A stretch of DNA of 8,921 bases from Clostridia bacterium (GCA_017615495.1 JAGAAA010000019.1:1-8921), one strand, 5' to 3'; shown: positions 1 to 7,865, counted from the stretch's first letter. Notes: a model not told the origin generated them from the sequence alone. Numbers and translations are program-made.

Positions 1-195
1 AAAACGCTCCTTTCTTCCAAGGCGCGCCTCGCCATGGTGCCCATGCAAGACCTGCTTGCCTTGGGGGAGGAAAGCCGTATGAACACCCCCGCCCTCGTAA
101 GCGAAGTCAATTGGTCTTGGCGCCTCGCTCCCGCGCTTTTGACCGAGGAACTGACTGCCCGCTTAAAAGCAACCTTGCAAGTCGCAAAAAGGTAA
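1..195 (+). CDS. malQ: 4-alpha-glucanotransferase (amylomaltase), C-terminal end only
   Basis: The window opens inside this gene; 64 codons and the TAA stop remain. The peptide contains MVPMQDLLALGEESRMNTP followed shortly by NWSWRL. This matches the conserved C-terminal block of GH77 amylomaltases, where a Gln-Asp-Leu-Leu segment, an Arg-Met-Asn-(Thr/Val)-Pro segment and a Trp-x-Trp-Arg segment line the substrate cleft and close the barrel. The enzyme moves alpha-1,4-glucan segments between maltodextrins in the cytoplasm. The remaining helix (residues about 45-64, rich in Leu, Thr and Ala) is the usual tail. The gene ends normally and a terminator follows about 30 bases later, so it appears to be the last gene of its transcript. 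The catalytic residues lie upstream, outside the window. Confidence 0.93.
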   Translation, partial: KTLLSSKARLAMVPMQDLLALGEESRMNTPALVSEVNWSWRLAPALLTEELTARLKATLQVAKR

Positions 196-224
196 ATAAT
201 CTATCTATCGTTTTAACCAAATGC

Positions 225-250
225 GCCGAGCAAATCACTCGGCTTTTTTG
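225..250 (+). terminator. Intrinsic terminator of malQ
   Basis: A 6-bp stem GCCGAG / CTCGGC (225-230 with 238-243) with a 7-base loop is followed directly by TTTTTT. It ends the malQ transcript and separates it from the AT-rich lipoprotein unit. Confidence 0.85.
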
Positions 251-266
251 TTTTGTATTAACTATA

Positions 267-295
267 TTGAAAAATGATAGAAATTTTGATATAAT
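267..295 (+). promoter_or_regulatory. SigmaA-type promoter of the lipoprotein gene
   Basis: TTGAAA (267-272), a 17-base spacer and TATAAT (290-295) differ from consensus at one base. The predicted start of transcription is near 302, giving a leader of about 50 bases that carries the AAAGGGGG ribosome binding site at 336-343. Confidence 0.8.
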
Positions 296-351
296 ATAAA
301 AATGATACGCCAAGCTTTTAGTCGCAATTTGAGTGAAAGGGGGCGATAGCG

Positions 352-852
352 ATGAAAAAAATTACAGTATTTGTGTTGCTTATCGTAATGTGTTTTGCGG
401 TTATCCTATGCGCAGGGGCTTTGGGTGGTTGCGATAACCATGATGAAGAAATTGTTGAGAATAACGGCATTACGGATTTTGTGGGAAACAATGATTCGTT
501 TGAAAACGAATCACAAAGCAGTGTAGATTTCAACGAGGCATTTGCGGATGATTGTGTGATTGTTGTTTTGGACCATAAAATAAGCGGAATAAACAAAATA
601 CATGACGTTAAATTCTTTACCGGAGTTGAAATTGAATCAATAACGGATTTGACAAAACGCGAAATAAATATGAACGACGAAAGAGGTGATTTTAAACAGA
701 TCTTACAACTTCACTTGAAAGAAAAAAGCAAGGAGAAGGTGCTAAAGGCTGTTGAGTGTTTGAAAAAACTGGAAGGCGTACTAATCGCAACTCCAAATCA
801 TATCCTTAGCTATGATGACAGCATTGATTCTATTTCATTTTCCTTTAAATAA
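352..852 (+). CDS. Small secreted lipoprotein with a protease-propeptide-like domain
   Basis: 166 residues. The N-terminus has two Lys, a hydrophobic stretch (residues 5-24) and a lipobox-like LGGC ending at Cys27, so it is probably a lipid-anchored exported protein. Residues 28-66 are acidic, Asn/Ser-rich and probably unstructured. Residues 67-155 look folded: a beta strand (VIVVLDHK), a middle acidic stretch, then QILQLHL, a Lys-rich helix and a final strand ending in IATPNH. The order, and the closing Ala-x-Pro-Asn, resemble propeptides that precede subtilisin-like (S8) proteases in Firmicutes, but no protease follows. This similarity comes from pattern recognition and is not certain. The start at 352 is set by AAAGGGGG eight bases upstream. 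GC in two sampled 60-base lines is 32-35%, far below the 53% of a neighbouring operon line, suggesting separate origin. It is a single-gene unit between two terminators. Confidence 0.75.
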   Translation: MKKITVFVLLIVMCFAVILCAGALGGCDNHDEEIVENNGITDFVGNNDSFENESQSSVDFNEAFADDCVIVVLDHKISGINKIHDVKFFTGVEIESITDLTKREINMNDERGDFKQILQLHLKEKSKEKVLKAVECLKKLEGVLIATPNHILSYDDSIDSISFSFK

Positions 853-860
853 AAACTTAA

Positions 861-901
861 AATAAAACGCTCAGACGAAAGGTGCATCTGAGCGTTTTAT
901 T
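861..901. terminator. Bidirectional terminator between convergent units
   Basis: A perfect 15-bp inverted repeat (861-875 with 887-901, outer part AATAAAACG / CGTTTTATT) encloses an 11-base loop. The A-rich left arm and T-rich right arm let it serve both the lipoprotein gene from the left and the ABC exporter operon from the right (that operon's stop is at 918-920). Confidence 0.85.
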
Positions 902-917
902 ATTTTAGTGGATCTTA

Positions 918-2721
918 TCAATTGAATTGCGAGTTGTAAAGTTCAGCATAGGCGCCGCCTTTCGCCAAAAGTTCTTTGTTCGTGCCTTGCTCGATGATGT
1001 CGCCGTCTTCCAAAACGAGGATCAGGTCGGCGTTTTTGATGGTGGAAAGCCTGTGCGCAATAACGAAGGAGGTGCGCCCTTTGGTCAGGTTGTCCATTGC
1101 TTGCTGGATCAAAACCTCGGTGCGGGTATCCACGCTGCTGGTGGCTTCATCCAGTATGAGTAGCGGGGCGTCCTCCACAATGGCGCGCGCGATGGTAACA
1201 AGCTGTTTTTGACCGACGGAAAGGTTGAGCTTGTCGTCAAGCATCGTGTCGTAGCCTGCGGGCAGGGTGGTGATGAAATGATGCAACCCCACCGCTTTTG
1301 CCGCTTCCACGATCTTTTCGTCGGGGACGTGCTTTTTGTTGTAACGGATGTTTTCCTTAATGGTGCCGTGGAACAGCCAGGTGTCTTGCAGCACCATGCC
1401 AAAGAGGTCGTGCACGTTTTCACGCGTGAGGGTGGAAGTATCCACGCCGTCCACGTAGATCTTGCCGCTGCCCGGCTCGTAGAAGCGCATCAACAGGTTT
1501 ACCACGGTGGTCTTGCCCGCGCCGGTGGGGCCTACGATGGCAATCTTTTGCCCCGGGAGGGCATGGGCGGAAAAGCCGTGCATGATCTCCTTGCGCTTGT
1601 CGTACCCGAAGCGCACGTTGTCAAACACCACGTCGCCCTTTGCCGAGGTAAGACGGGTTTTCTTAGCGCTTTCATCGGGGAGTTCCTCGTTTTGCAAAAA
1701 CTCAAAGACCCTTTCGCTTGCCGCCGCCGCGCTTTGCAGGGAGGAAAGAGAATTTGCAAAGGTGGTAAGCGGGTTGATGAAGAGGTTGACGTACATAATG
1801 AAGGCGATCACCACGCCAAAGCTGATCTTGCCGCTAAGCGCCAGCGCGCCACCTACCGCCGCCACCGCCACGAAGCCGAGGTCGCCAACGAAGCCCATCA
1901 AGGGCATCATCAAGCCGGACATAAACTGCGCGTTTCTGCCCGAGATGCGCAGCTTTTCGTTGATCTTGCTGAAGGCGGCTTGTTCCTTTTCCTCCGCGCC
2001 GTACGCCTTAACGACGTTGTGCGCGCTGTAGATCTCCTCGATCCTGCCGTTGATCTCGCCCAACTGTTGTTGCTGGCGGACAAAGTGCTTTTGCGAACGC
2101 TTGATGATGGCGCCCACCATCACGAAGCCGAGGACGGATACACCAATCGCCGCAAACGCCATAATGTAGTTGGTGTAAAACATCATCACTACCGAGCCCA
2201 CGAATTGCACCACCGCGCCGATCAAGGTGCCCACGCTGCGGTTCATGGTTATTTCGATGAGGTCCACGTCGTTGGTTGCGCGGGAGAGGGTGTCGCCGTA
2301 GCTGGTGGTATCAAAGTACCGGAGGGGCATGCGGTTGATCTTTTGTTCGAGGTCGGTGCGGAGCCCTTTGGTGATGCGTTGGGTGACCGTCGCCATAATG
2401 AACCCTTGCGCATAGGAAAACAGAAGGGTGCAAGCGTAAAAGATCAAGAGGGTGACGCAAAGCCTCGTTGCGGCGGAAACGTTCACCCCAAGCGGCGCTT
2501 TGACGCCTTCTAAGATGACGTCGGAAAGTTTTTTAACGTAATTGGGGCCGAGGATGGCAAGCACCGACCCCACGATGGCAAGCAGCAACACCGTAATGAA
2601 GGCGGGCGTGTATTTTTTGGAGTAGCGGAGAAGGGAGAGCACGGCGTTTTTCATGCTCTTGGGCTTATCCACCATCATTTCGCGCATGCGTCCGCGGGGA
2701 GGACGGCGATAGTTTTCTTTC

Positions 2722-2729
<8 letters not shown>
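918..2729 (-). CDS. Heterodimeric ABC exporter, subunit 2 (canonical Glu/His, altered signature)
   Basis: 603 residues from the ATG at 2729. A basic cytoplasmic N-terminus (about 1-40) is followed by an ABC exporter type 1 membrane domain of six helices (about 43-330) and a nucleotide-binding domain (about 365-600). Visible motifs are Walker A GPTGAGKT (400-407), Q-loop Gln448, signature LSVGQ (503-507), Walker B LLILD with catalytic Glu528, and switch His559 in AHR. The middle Gly of LSGGQ is Val here, while Glu and His are intact, as expected for the partner that carries the consensus Walker side of a heterodimer. A TTG codon two positions upstream lies only 3 bases from GGAGGAGG, so the ATG (9 bases away) is preferred. 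The gene overlaps the stop of subunit 1 by 8 bases, implying coupled translation. It ends with tandem TGA TAA. The substrate cannot be read from sequence; drugs, lipids or peptides are all possible. Confidence 0.95.
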
Positions 2730-4469
<1,740 letters not shown>

Positions 4470-4482
<13 letters not shown>

Positions 4483-4928
4483 AATTTGGCCTCCACCTTT
4501 TTGTAACACTCGTAGAATAAGTTCATATCCGCGAGAAATTCCTTGGCCTTGTCCATGCCCATCTCCGCAAATATCTTTTTGGTCACCACGGATGCGGTGG
4601 CTTTTTGCTCTTCGATGAGGTCGATGGCTTTTTCGGTTAGGATCAGGTAAACGGACTTGCGGTCGTTTTCGCGCCTTTCGCGGAGGAGCAAGCCTTTGTC
4701 TTCCATCGCGTTCAACAGTTTTGAAACGGCGGGTTTGGAGATCTCCAGCGCGACGGAAATATCCTTCGCGCGGGTGGGCTTGTTCATTTGGTCGTTGATG
4801 CGCACGACGTGGCAGGCGGAAAGCTCCTGAAAGGTCAGGCCGCAAAGCAAATGCTGGTCGCGGAACACCGCGCCGGCGCGGCACATCGTGGTCAGCAAAA
4901 GGTTGTCTTTTCCAAGGTCGGGTTTCAT
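4470..4928 (-). CDS. MarR-family transcriptional regulator
   Basis: 152 residues, the usual MarR length. Helices 1-2 (about 10-50) form part of the dimer interface. A winged helix-turn-helix follows at about 52-100, with ISKPAVSKLLNAMEDKGLL as recognition region and the wing RRENDRKSVYLILTEKA, whose Asp-Arg-(Lys) pattern is typical of the family. A C-terminal helix pair (about 103-150) completes the dimer domain. AGGAGA five bases before the ATG fixes the start. It is the first gene of an operon with the two ABC exporter subunits, an arrangement in which MarR proteins usually repress their own exporter until an inducer binds. A palindrome in the leader fits autoregulation. The ligand is unknown. 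Cys16, Cys29 and Cys39 are present, so thiol or metal sensing is possible but not shown. Confidence 0.93.
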
Positions 4929-4943
4929 GTTTTTCTCCTATGG

Positions 4944-4956
4944 TTAACCTGGTTAA
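4944..4956. promoter_or_regulatory. Candidate MarR operator
   Basis: TTAACC-T-GGTTAA is a perfect 13-bp inverted repeat around one central base, between the marR -10 and its ribosome binding site, about +9 to +21 from the predicted start. It overlaps a second palindrome, GGTTAACC (4942-4949), and GGTT recurs again at 4958-4961. A repressor bound here would block elongation or promoter clearance. Binding by this MarR is inference. Confidence 0.6.
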
Positions 4957-4971
4957 TGGTTGCTAATTGAA

Positions 4972-5000
4972 ATCATATTGCATTTTTCGCCTTTTGTCAA
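4972..5000 (-). promoter_or_regulatory. SigmaA-type promoter of the marR-ABC operon
   Basis: Read on the minus strand: TTGACA (5000-4995), 17-base spacer, TATGAT (4977-4972). The -35 is perfect and the -10 has one mismatch. Transcription should begin near 4965, about 37 bases before the marR ATG. Confidence 0.85.
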
Positions 5001-5041
5001 GAGGTTCCGTTCAATTGTAGTATTCCGCCGCTTCTCATATT

Positions 5042-5065
5042 TATATATGCACGCATGCGCATATG
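5042..5065. other. 24-base alternating pyrimidine-purine tract
   Basis: Every base from 5042 to 5065 alternates pyrimidine and purine, through TATATATGCACG and CATGCGCATATG. It lies between the divergent marR and PPOX promoters. Such tracts can adopt Z-form or cruciform-like structure under negative supercoiling. A role is not shown. Confidence 0.6.
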
Positions 5066-5094
5066 ATAATGCCGGCGCAATTTGAATTTGGGTA

Positions 5095-5123
5095 GTGACA
5101 AATGGCGGTGGGTGTGGTATAAC
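5095..5123 (+). promoter_or_regulatory. SigmaA-type promoter of the PPOX-family gene
   Basis: GTGACA (5095-5100), a 17-base spacer and TATAAC (5118-5123) give a near-consensus promoter whose -10 ends 16 bases before the ATG. The leader is therefore very short, with just the GAGGTG ribosome binding site at 5130-5135. Confidence 0.7.
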
Positions 5124-5139
5124 TAAAGCGAGGTGAAAT

Positions 5140-5532
5140 ATGAACAAGATCGTAGGAGAATTGAAAAAGGTAGGCGTGTTTTATATTGCGACGGAAGAGG
5201 GCGCGCAGCCCCGCGTGCGTCCCTTTGGCTCGGTGACGGAGTTTGAAGGCGCGGCGTATATCTGTTGCGGCAACTTTAAGGAAGTGTATAAGCAGATCGT
5301 CGCCAACCCCAAGGTGGAACTTTGCGGTATGTACGACGCAACTTCTTGGTTGCGTGTTGCCGCCACCCTCAAGGAAGACGCTCGCATTGAAGTGCAAGAA
5401 GCCATTCTCGCCGATCCCACCGGGCCCAAAGGTCTTTACACGGCGGGGGACGGCAGGCTTGCCGTCTTTAAGCTCACGGACGTCAAGGCGGTGAAGTACG
5501 GTTTCTTCGCGCCGCCCGAGGAGATAAAATAA
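5140..5532 (+). CDS. Pyridoxamine 5'-phosphate oxidase-family (FMN split-barrel) protein
   Basis: 130 residues, the length of a single split-barrel domain. The N-terminal helix (1-10) is followed by the strand VGVFYIAT, then QPRVRPFGSV (residues 24-33), the conserved segment whose Arg residues bind the FMN phosphate in this family. Next come a strand (AAYICC), the helix segment VYKQIVANPKVELC typical of small clostridial PPOX proteins, and a C-terminal strand pair ending in YGFFAPPEEI. The family includes flavin-dependent reductases and nitroimidazole-resistance-like proteins; the substrate cannot be assigned. It lacks the C-terminal dimer extension of true PdxH, so vitamin B6 synthesis is unlikely. 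It has its own promoter and terminator and is transcribed away from marR. Co-regulation by MarR is conceivable, but the palindrome is about 140 bases from this promoter. Cytoplasmic. Confidence 0.88.
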   Translation: MNKIVGELKKVGVFYIATEEGAQPRVRPFGSVTEFEGAAYICCGNFKEVYKQIVANPKVELCGMYDATSWLRVAATLKEDARIEVQEAILADPTGPKGLYTAGDGRLAVFKLTDVKAVKYGFFAPPEEIK

Positions 5533-5553
5533 CGCAGTAGCGAAACTTTTAAG

Positions 5554-5579
5554 GGAAGCCCTACGGCTTCCTTTTTTTT
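5554..5579 (+). terminator. Intrinsic terminator of the PPOX gene
   Basis: GGAAGCC / GGCTTCC (5554-5560 with 5565-5571) around a CTAC loop, followed by eight T. It isolates this gene from the copper-related gene downstream. Confidence 0.9.
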
Positions 5580-5621
5580 GTGAAAATTTCAAAAAAATAT
5601 GAAAAACATTTCGCATTTTGC

Positions 5622-5650
5622 TTGACAGGGCAATTTTGCGGTGATAGGAT
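5622..5650 (+). promoter_or_regulatory. SigmaA-type promoter of the copA remnant
   Basis: A perfect TTGACA (5622-5627), a 17-base spacer and TAGGAT (5645-5650). An alternative -10, TATGAT at 5650-5655, would need a 22-base spacer. Transcription should start near 5657. Confidence 0.75.
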
Positions 5651-5674
5651 ATGATTGCGAACATGAAATCATAT
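5649..5674. promoter_or_regulatory. Candidate operator over the copA-remnant promoter
   Basis: ATATGATT (5649-5656) and AATCATAT (5667-5674) form a perfect 8-bp inverted repeat, with arm centres 18 bases apart. It begins at the -10 and covers the predicted start site. It does not look like the usual CsoR or CopY copper operators, so the regulator is unknown. Confidence 0.5.
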
Positions 5675-5708
5675 TCATATATTAGCGCGTTCGGAAAAGG
5701 AGAAACCT

Positions 5709-6293
5709 ATGCCCATCATACTCGCGTCCGCCCTCAAAACGGCGGACGTTGGCATCGCTATGGGCACGGGCACCGACGTAGCGGTAGATACGGCGGACGT
5801 GGTGTTGAAATCGGGCGAGATCACCTCGCTTGCGGATGCCTTCCTGCTTGCCAAAAAGACCTTCCGCATCATCAAAGGAAACTTGTTTTGGGCGTTTTTC
5901 TACAACGTCGTCGCCATCCCCGTGGCAGCGGGAGCCTTTTCAGCCCTCGGCTTCTCTTTGACGCCCACCATCTCGGCGGCGGCAATGAGCTTAAGCTCGC
6001 TGTTTGTGGTCACAAACGCTCTTAGGATCAACGGATATAAACCCGCGCTTCCCGGCGCAAAAAAGGAGGAATGCGATACTATGTGTTTTGTTAAGGAACA
6101 AAAAACCGTCTTGAAGGTGGAAGGAATGATGTGCGAGCATTGCGCGGCAAAGGTGGAAAAAGCTCTCTCCGCCGTGGCGGGCGTCAAAAAGGTAAAAGTC
6201 GATCTCGCGGCAAAGACCGCAACCGTCACGGGGAATGCAGGCATTGAGGCCTTGAAAGCTGCCGTCACCGAAGCGGGTTACGAAGTAAAGTAA
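5709..6293 (+). CDS. copA: Copper P-type ATPase, N-terminally truncated, with C-terminal HMA domain
   Basis: 194 residues, where a full CopA has roughly 700-850. It begins with a short MPIILAS and enters the P domain at ALKTADVGIAMGTGTDVA, the stretch that normally follows GDGINDAP. The last two membrane helices follow: TM7 with Tyr65-Asn66 and TM8 with Met93 and Ser96/97, residues that bind Cu(I) in P1B-1 pumps. After a Lys/Cys linker comes a complete HMA domain (about 131-193) with MCEHC (141-145). The phosphorylated DKTGT Asp, the TGE actuator loop, GDGINDAP and the first six helices are all absent, so it cannot pump. GGAGAAA just upstream fits the ATG, and a promoter, candidate operator and terminator frame it. 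It may be an in-frame internal deletion of copA, a membrane-tethered copper binder, or an assembly collapse. Confidence 0.85.
   Translation: MPIILASALKTADVGIAMGTGTDVAVDTADVVLKSGEITSLADAFLLAKKTFRIIKGNLFWAFFYNVVAIPVAAGAFSALGFSLTPTISAAAMSLSSLFVVTNALRINGYKPALPGAKKEECDTMCFVKEQKTVLKVEGMMCEHCAAKVEKALSAVAGVKKVKVDLAAKTATVTGNAGIEALKAAVTEAGYEVK
6064..6083 (+). promoter_or_regulatory. Internal Shine-Dalgarno and ATG for a possible CopZ-like product
   Basis: A full AGGAGG (6064-6069), preceded by an A-tract, lies inside the gene, 11 bases before an in-frame ATG at 6081. Starting there would give a 70-residue soluble HMA protein (6081-6293), the size of the CopZ copper chaperone. The spacing is slightly long, and use of this start is inference. 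Confidence 0.5.
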
Positions 6294-6305
6294 GTAAAAA
6301 CGGAC

Positions 6306-6341
6306 AAAAAAAGAGGATGAGGAATTTCCTCATCCTTTTTT
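6306..6341. terminator. Bidirectional terminator between copA remnant and ywlE
   Basis: AGGATGAGGA / TCCTCATCCT (6314-6323 with 6327-6336) around a 3-base loop, with an A-tract to the left and a T-tract to the right. It serves both convergent transcripts; the ywlE stop is at 6344-6346. Confidence 0.88.
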
Positions 6342-6343
6342 GT

Positions 6344-6787
6344 TTAGCGCAGGGTAAGTTGCCTTTTGATGATGGGCATCAGTTTGGTCAAGGCGGCTTG
6401 GATCTCGGCAAGGCATTCGCGGTAAGTTTCCTCGTCTTTGCCGTAGGGGTCAACGATGTCGCCGCACCCGGTCATTTGCCCCAAGGTGAACACCTTCGGC
6501 AGGCAACCGAGACGCATCTTGTGGCGCTCGGTCATGCAGATGACGAGGTCGCAGTTTAAGATGTCGTCGGTGGTGATCTGCGTAGCGGTATGCTTTTTGA
6601 AGGGGATCCCCGCGTTTTTAAGAGCCTTTTTGGCGTTTTCGGAAATGTCCGACCCGACGTTTGCCACAACGCCGCGGCTTTCAACCTCCACGTCTTTGAT
6701 TCCTTCTTCCTTCAGCATCTTTTTAAAGGTCCATTCCGCCATCGGCGAACGGCAAGTGTTGCCGCTACATGCAAAGATGATCTTCAT
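6344..6787 (-). CDS. ywlE: Low-molecular-weight phosphatase, YwlE-type protein-arginine phosphatase
   Basis: 147 residues. The P-loop CSGNTCRSPMAE starts at nucleophile Cys7, with Arg13 and Ser14 closing the phosphate cradle. Thr11 is the residue that, in Bacillus YwlE, steers the enzyme toward phosphoarginine; tyrosine-specific relatives have a bulkier Ile there. The general acid is Asp113 in DPYG. The family removes phosphate from arginine residues marked by McsB and so counteracts arginine-tagging for ClpCP proteolysis. The substrate assignment rests on Thr11 and on synteny. The ATG overlaps the upstream sua5 stop as ATGA, with GGAGGT (6796-6801) inside the sua5 end, so translation is coupled. 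This sua5-ywlE order is also found in Bacillus. Cytoplasmic. An unspecified low-molecular-weight tyrosine phosphatase is the alternative. Confidence 0.92.
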   Translation of the reverse strand: MKIIFACSGNTCRSPMAEWTFKKMLKEEGIKDVEVESRGVVANVGSDISENAKKALKNAGIPFKKHTATQITTDDILNCDLVICMTERHKMRLGCLPKVFTLGQMTGCGDIVDPYGKDEETYRECLAEIQAALTKLMPIIKRQLTLR

Positions 6788-7758
6788 AATATGTTACCTC
6801 CCGTTGCTTTTTTGATGCGATCCATCGCGGCAAAATACTCCTTTTTGTCCGATAGGTCTTCTATGATCGCGGCGCCGAACTTTTCCGCATCGCGGAGCGC
6901 GCCGTAGATCCTGTGTTGAGCGTCCTTTGCCGTCTCACCGAGCGAGATCACGGCGGAGGAAAGGCTTTTTGCCGTTTGTTCGGTGGCGATCACCACGGCG
7001 TCTATCCCTTGCTTTTTCAGACCCTCGCAAGCGCTTTGAAGTTTTTCTCTTTTTGCGAGGTAGCAGGGCACTTTTGGGGAATAATGCTTGTACTTCATGC
7101 CGGGGGCAAGGGCTTCCTTGATCTCCCCGTGATAGTAATCCGCGCTGCCGAGCACCGCTTTGATCTGTTCCGCAGTGATGGCGCCGGGACGGAGCACGGT
7201 GGGCTCGTCGCCCGTGAGGTCCACGATGGTGCTTTCGATGCCTACGTCGGAATCCCCGCCTTCCAGAATCAAAGGGATCTTTCCGTCGAGGTCGTTGTAT
7301 ACGTGCCACGCCGAAGTGGGGGAAACGTGCTTGCTCACGTTGGCGCTGGGCGCCGCGATGGGCAACCCCGCCGCTTCGATAAGCGCCCGCGCGATGGGGT
7401 GAGAGGGGAAGCGCAGGGCTACGGTGTCCCTGCCGCCCGTGGTCTCGTCCGGCACGATGGGAAGCTTTTTTAAGATCATCGTCAGGGGGCCGGGACAAAA
7501 AGCGTCGTACAAAGCTTTTGCTTGCGCGGTGGGGTAAGCCACGGCGTAAACGTCCTCCCATTTGGAAAGATGCACGATGAGGGGGTTGTCCGACGGGCGC
7601 CCCTTGACGGCGTAAATTTTCTTTGCCGCCTCGCGGTCAAGAGCGTTGCCGCCCAGCCCGTACACCGTCTCGGTGGGGAACGCCACGAGTTCGCCCTCTT
7701 TTAAAAGTTTTGCCGCCAGCAAAACGTCTTCTTTTTTGTCACCGATCTTCGTCGTCAT
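6784..7758 (-). CDS. sua5: L-threonylcarbamoyladenylate synthase (Sua5/YwlC)
   Basis: 324 residues from the ATG at 7758, which has GAGG five bases upstream; the frame is open further up, but no comparable ribosome binding site supports a longer form. The TsaC/YrdC domain (about 8-195) shows FPTETVYGLGGNA (27-39), KGRP (52-55), PSAN (137-140), GIESTIVD (173-180) and VLRPGAIT (188-195), which bind ATP, threonine and bicarbonate. The linker APGMKYKHYSPK (218-229), which closes the active site, leads to the C-terminal Sua5 domain (230-324). The length separates it from single-domain TsaC. It makes threonylcarbamoyl-AMP, the first step of t6A modification at position 37 of tRNAs decoding ANN codons; TsaB, TsaD and TsaE finish the reaction. 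It is the first gene of a two-gene operon with ywlE. Cytoplasmic. Confidence 0.96.
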   Translation of the reverse strand: MTTKIGDKKEDVLLAAKLLKEGELVAFPTETVYGLGGNALDREAAKKIYAVKGRPSDNPLIVHLSKWEDVYAVAYPTAQAKALYDAFCPGPLTMILKKLPIVPDETTGGRDTVALRFPSHPIARALIEAAGLPIAAPSANVSKHVSPTSAWHVYNDLDGKIPLILEGGDSDVGIESTIVDLTGDEPTVLRPGAITAEQIKAVLGSADYYHGEIKEALAPGMKYKHYSPKVPCYLAKREKLQSACEGLKKQGIDAVVIATEQTAKSLSSAVISLGETAKDAQHRIYGALRDAEKFGAAIIEDLSDKKEYFAAMDRIKKATGGNIL

Positions 7759-7794
7759 TTCTTCCTCGTTTTTGGTTGTTATTTCCGCCTTTCC

Positions 7795-7803
7795 ATTATA
7801 GCA
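7795..7803 (-). promoter_or_regulatory. Extended -10 promoter of sua5-ywlE
   Basis: On the minus strand TGC TATAAT (7803-7795) is a perfect -10 with the TGn extension. No good -35 stands 16-18 bases upstream. A small inverted repeat, CACG-N6-CGTG, lies just before it. The leader to the sua5 ATG is about 30 bases. Confidence 0.6.
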
Positions 7804-7865
7804 CGAAAAAGCGTGTTGCGGATACATTTTTCGTCTTCTTGGCGCGAAAAATTGAAAATACCATC

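Noticed and set aside
1209..2513. Long plus-strand open frame opposite exporter subunit 2
   Set aside because: It is rich in His, Val and Ala with no recognisable domain or ribosome binding site and lies fully antisense to a well-supported ABC gene; it arises from that gene's GC-rich codon pattern.
4483..4884. N-terminal extension of exporter subunit 1 by 134 codons
   Set aside because: The extension overlaps marR in another frame and reads as Arg/Pro-rich sequence; the GTG at 4482 with GGAGG and the first membrane helix soon after marks the real start.
4944..4956. Zinc-regulator (AdcR) site
   Set aside because: The half-sites match, but the spacing is one base longer, and no zinc-uptake gene is present; the operon encodes an exporter.
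4968..5675. Identical 12-mer TGAAATCATATT in the marR promoter (4968-4979) and near the copA remnant (5664-5675)
   Set aside because: One 12-base match is expected by chance in an AT-rich context, and the two copies hold different positions relative to their promoters, so shared regulation is not supported.
5709..5730. Frameshift upstream that could restore the missing part of CopA
   Set aside because: The 130 bases upstream contain a terminator, a promoter and a palindrome in any frame, not CopA coding sequence, so no single-base error explains the truncation.
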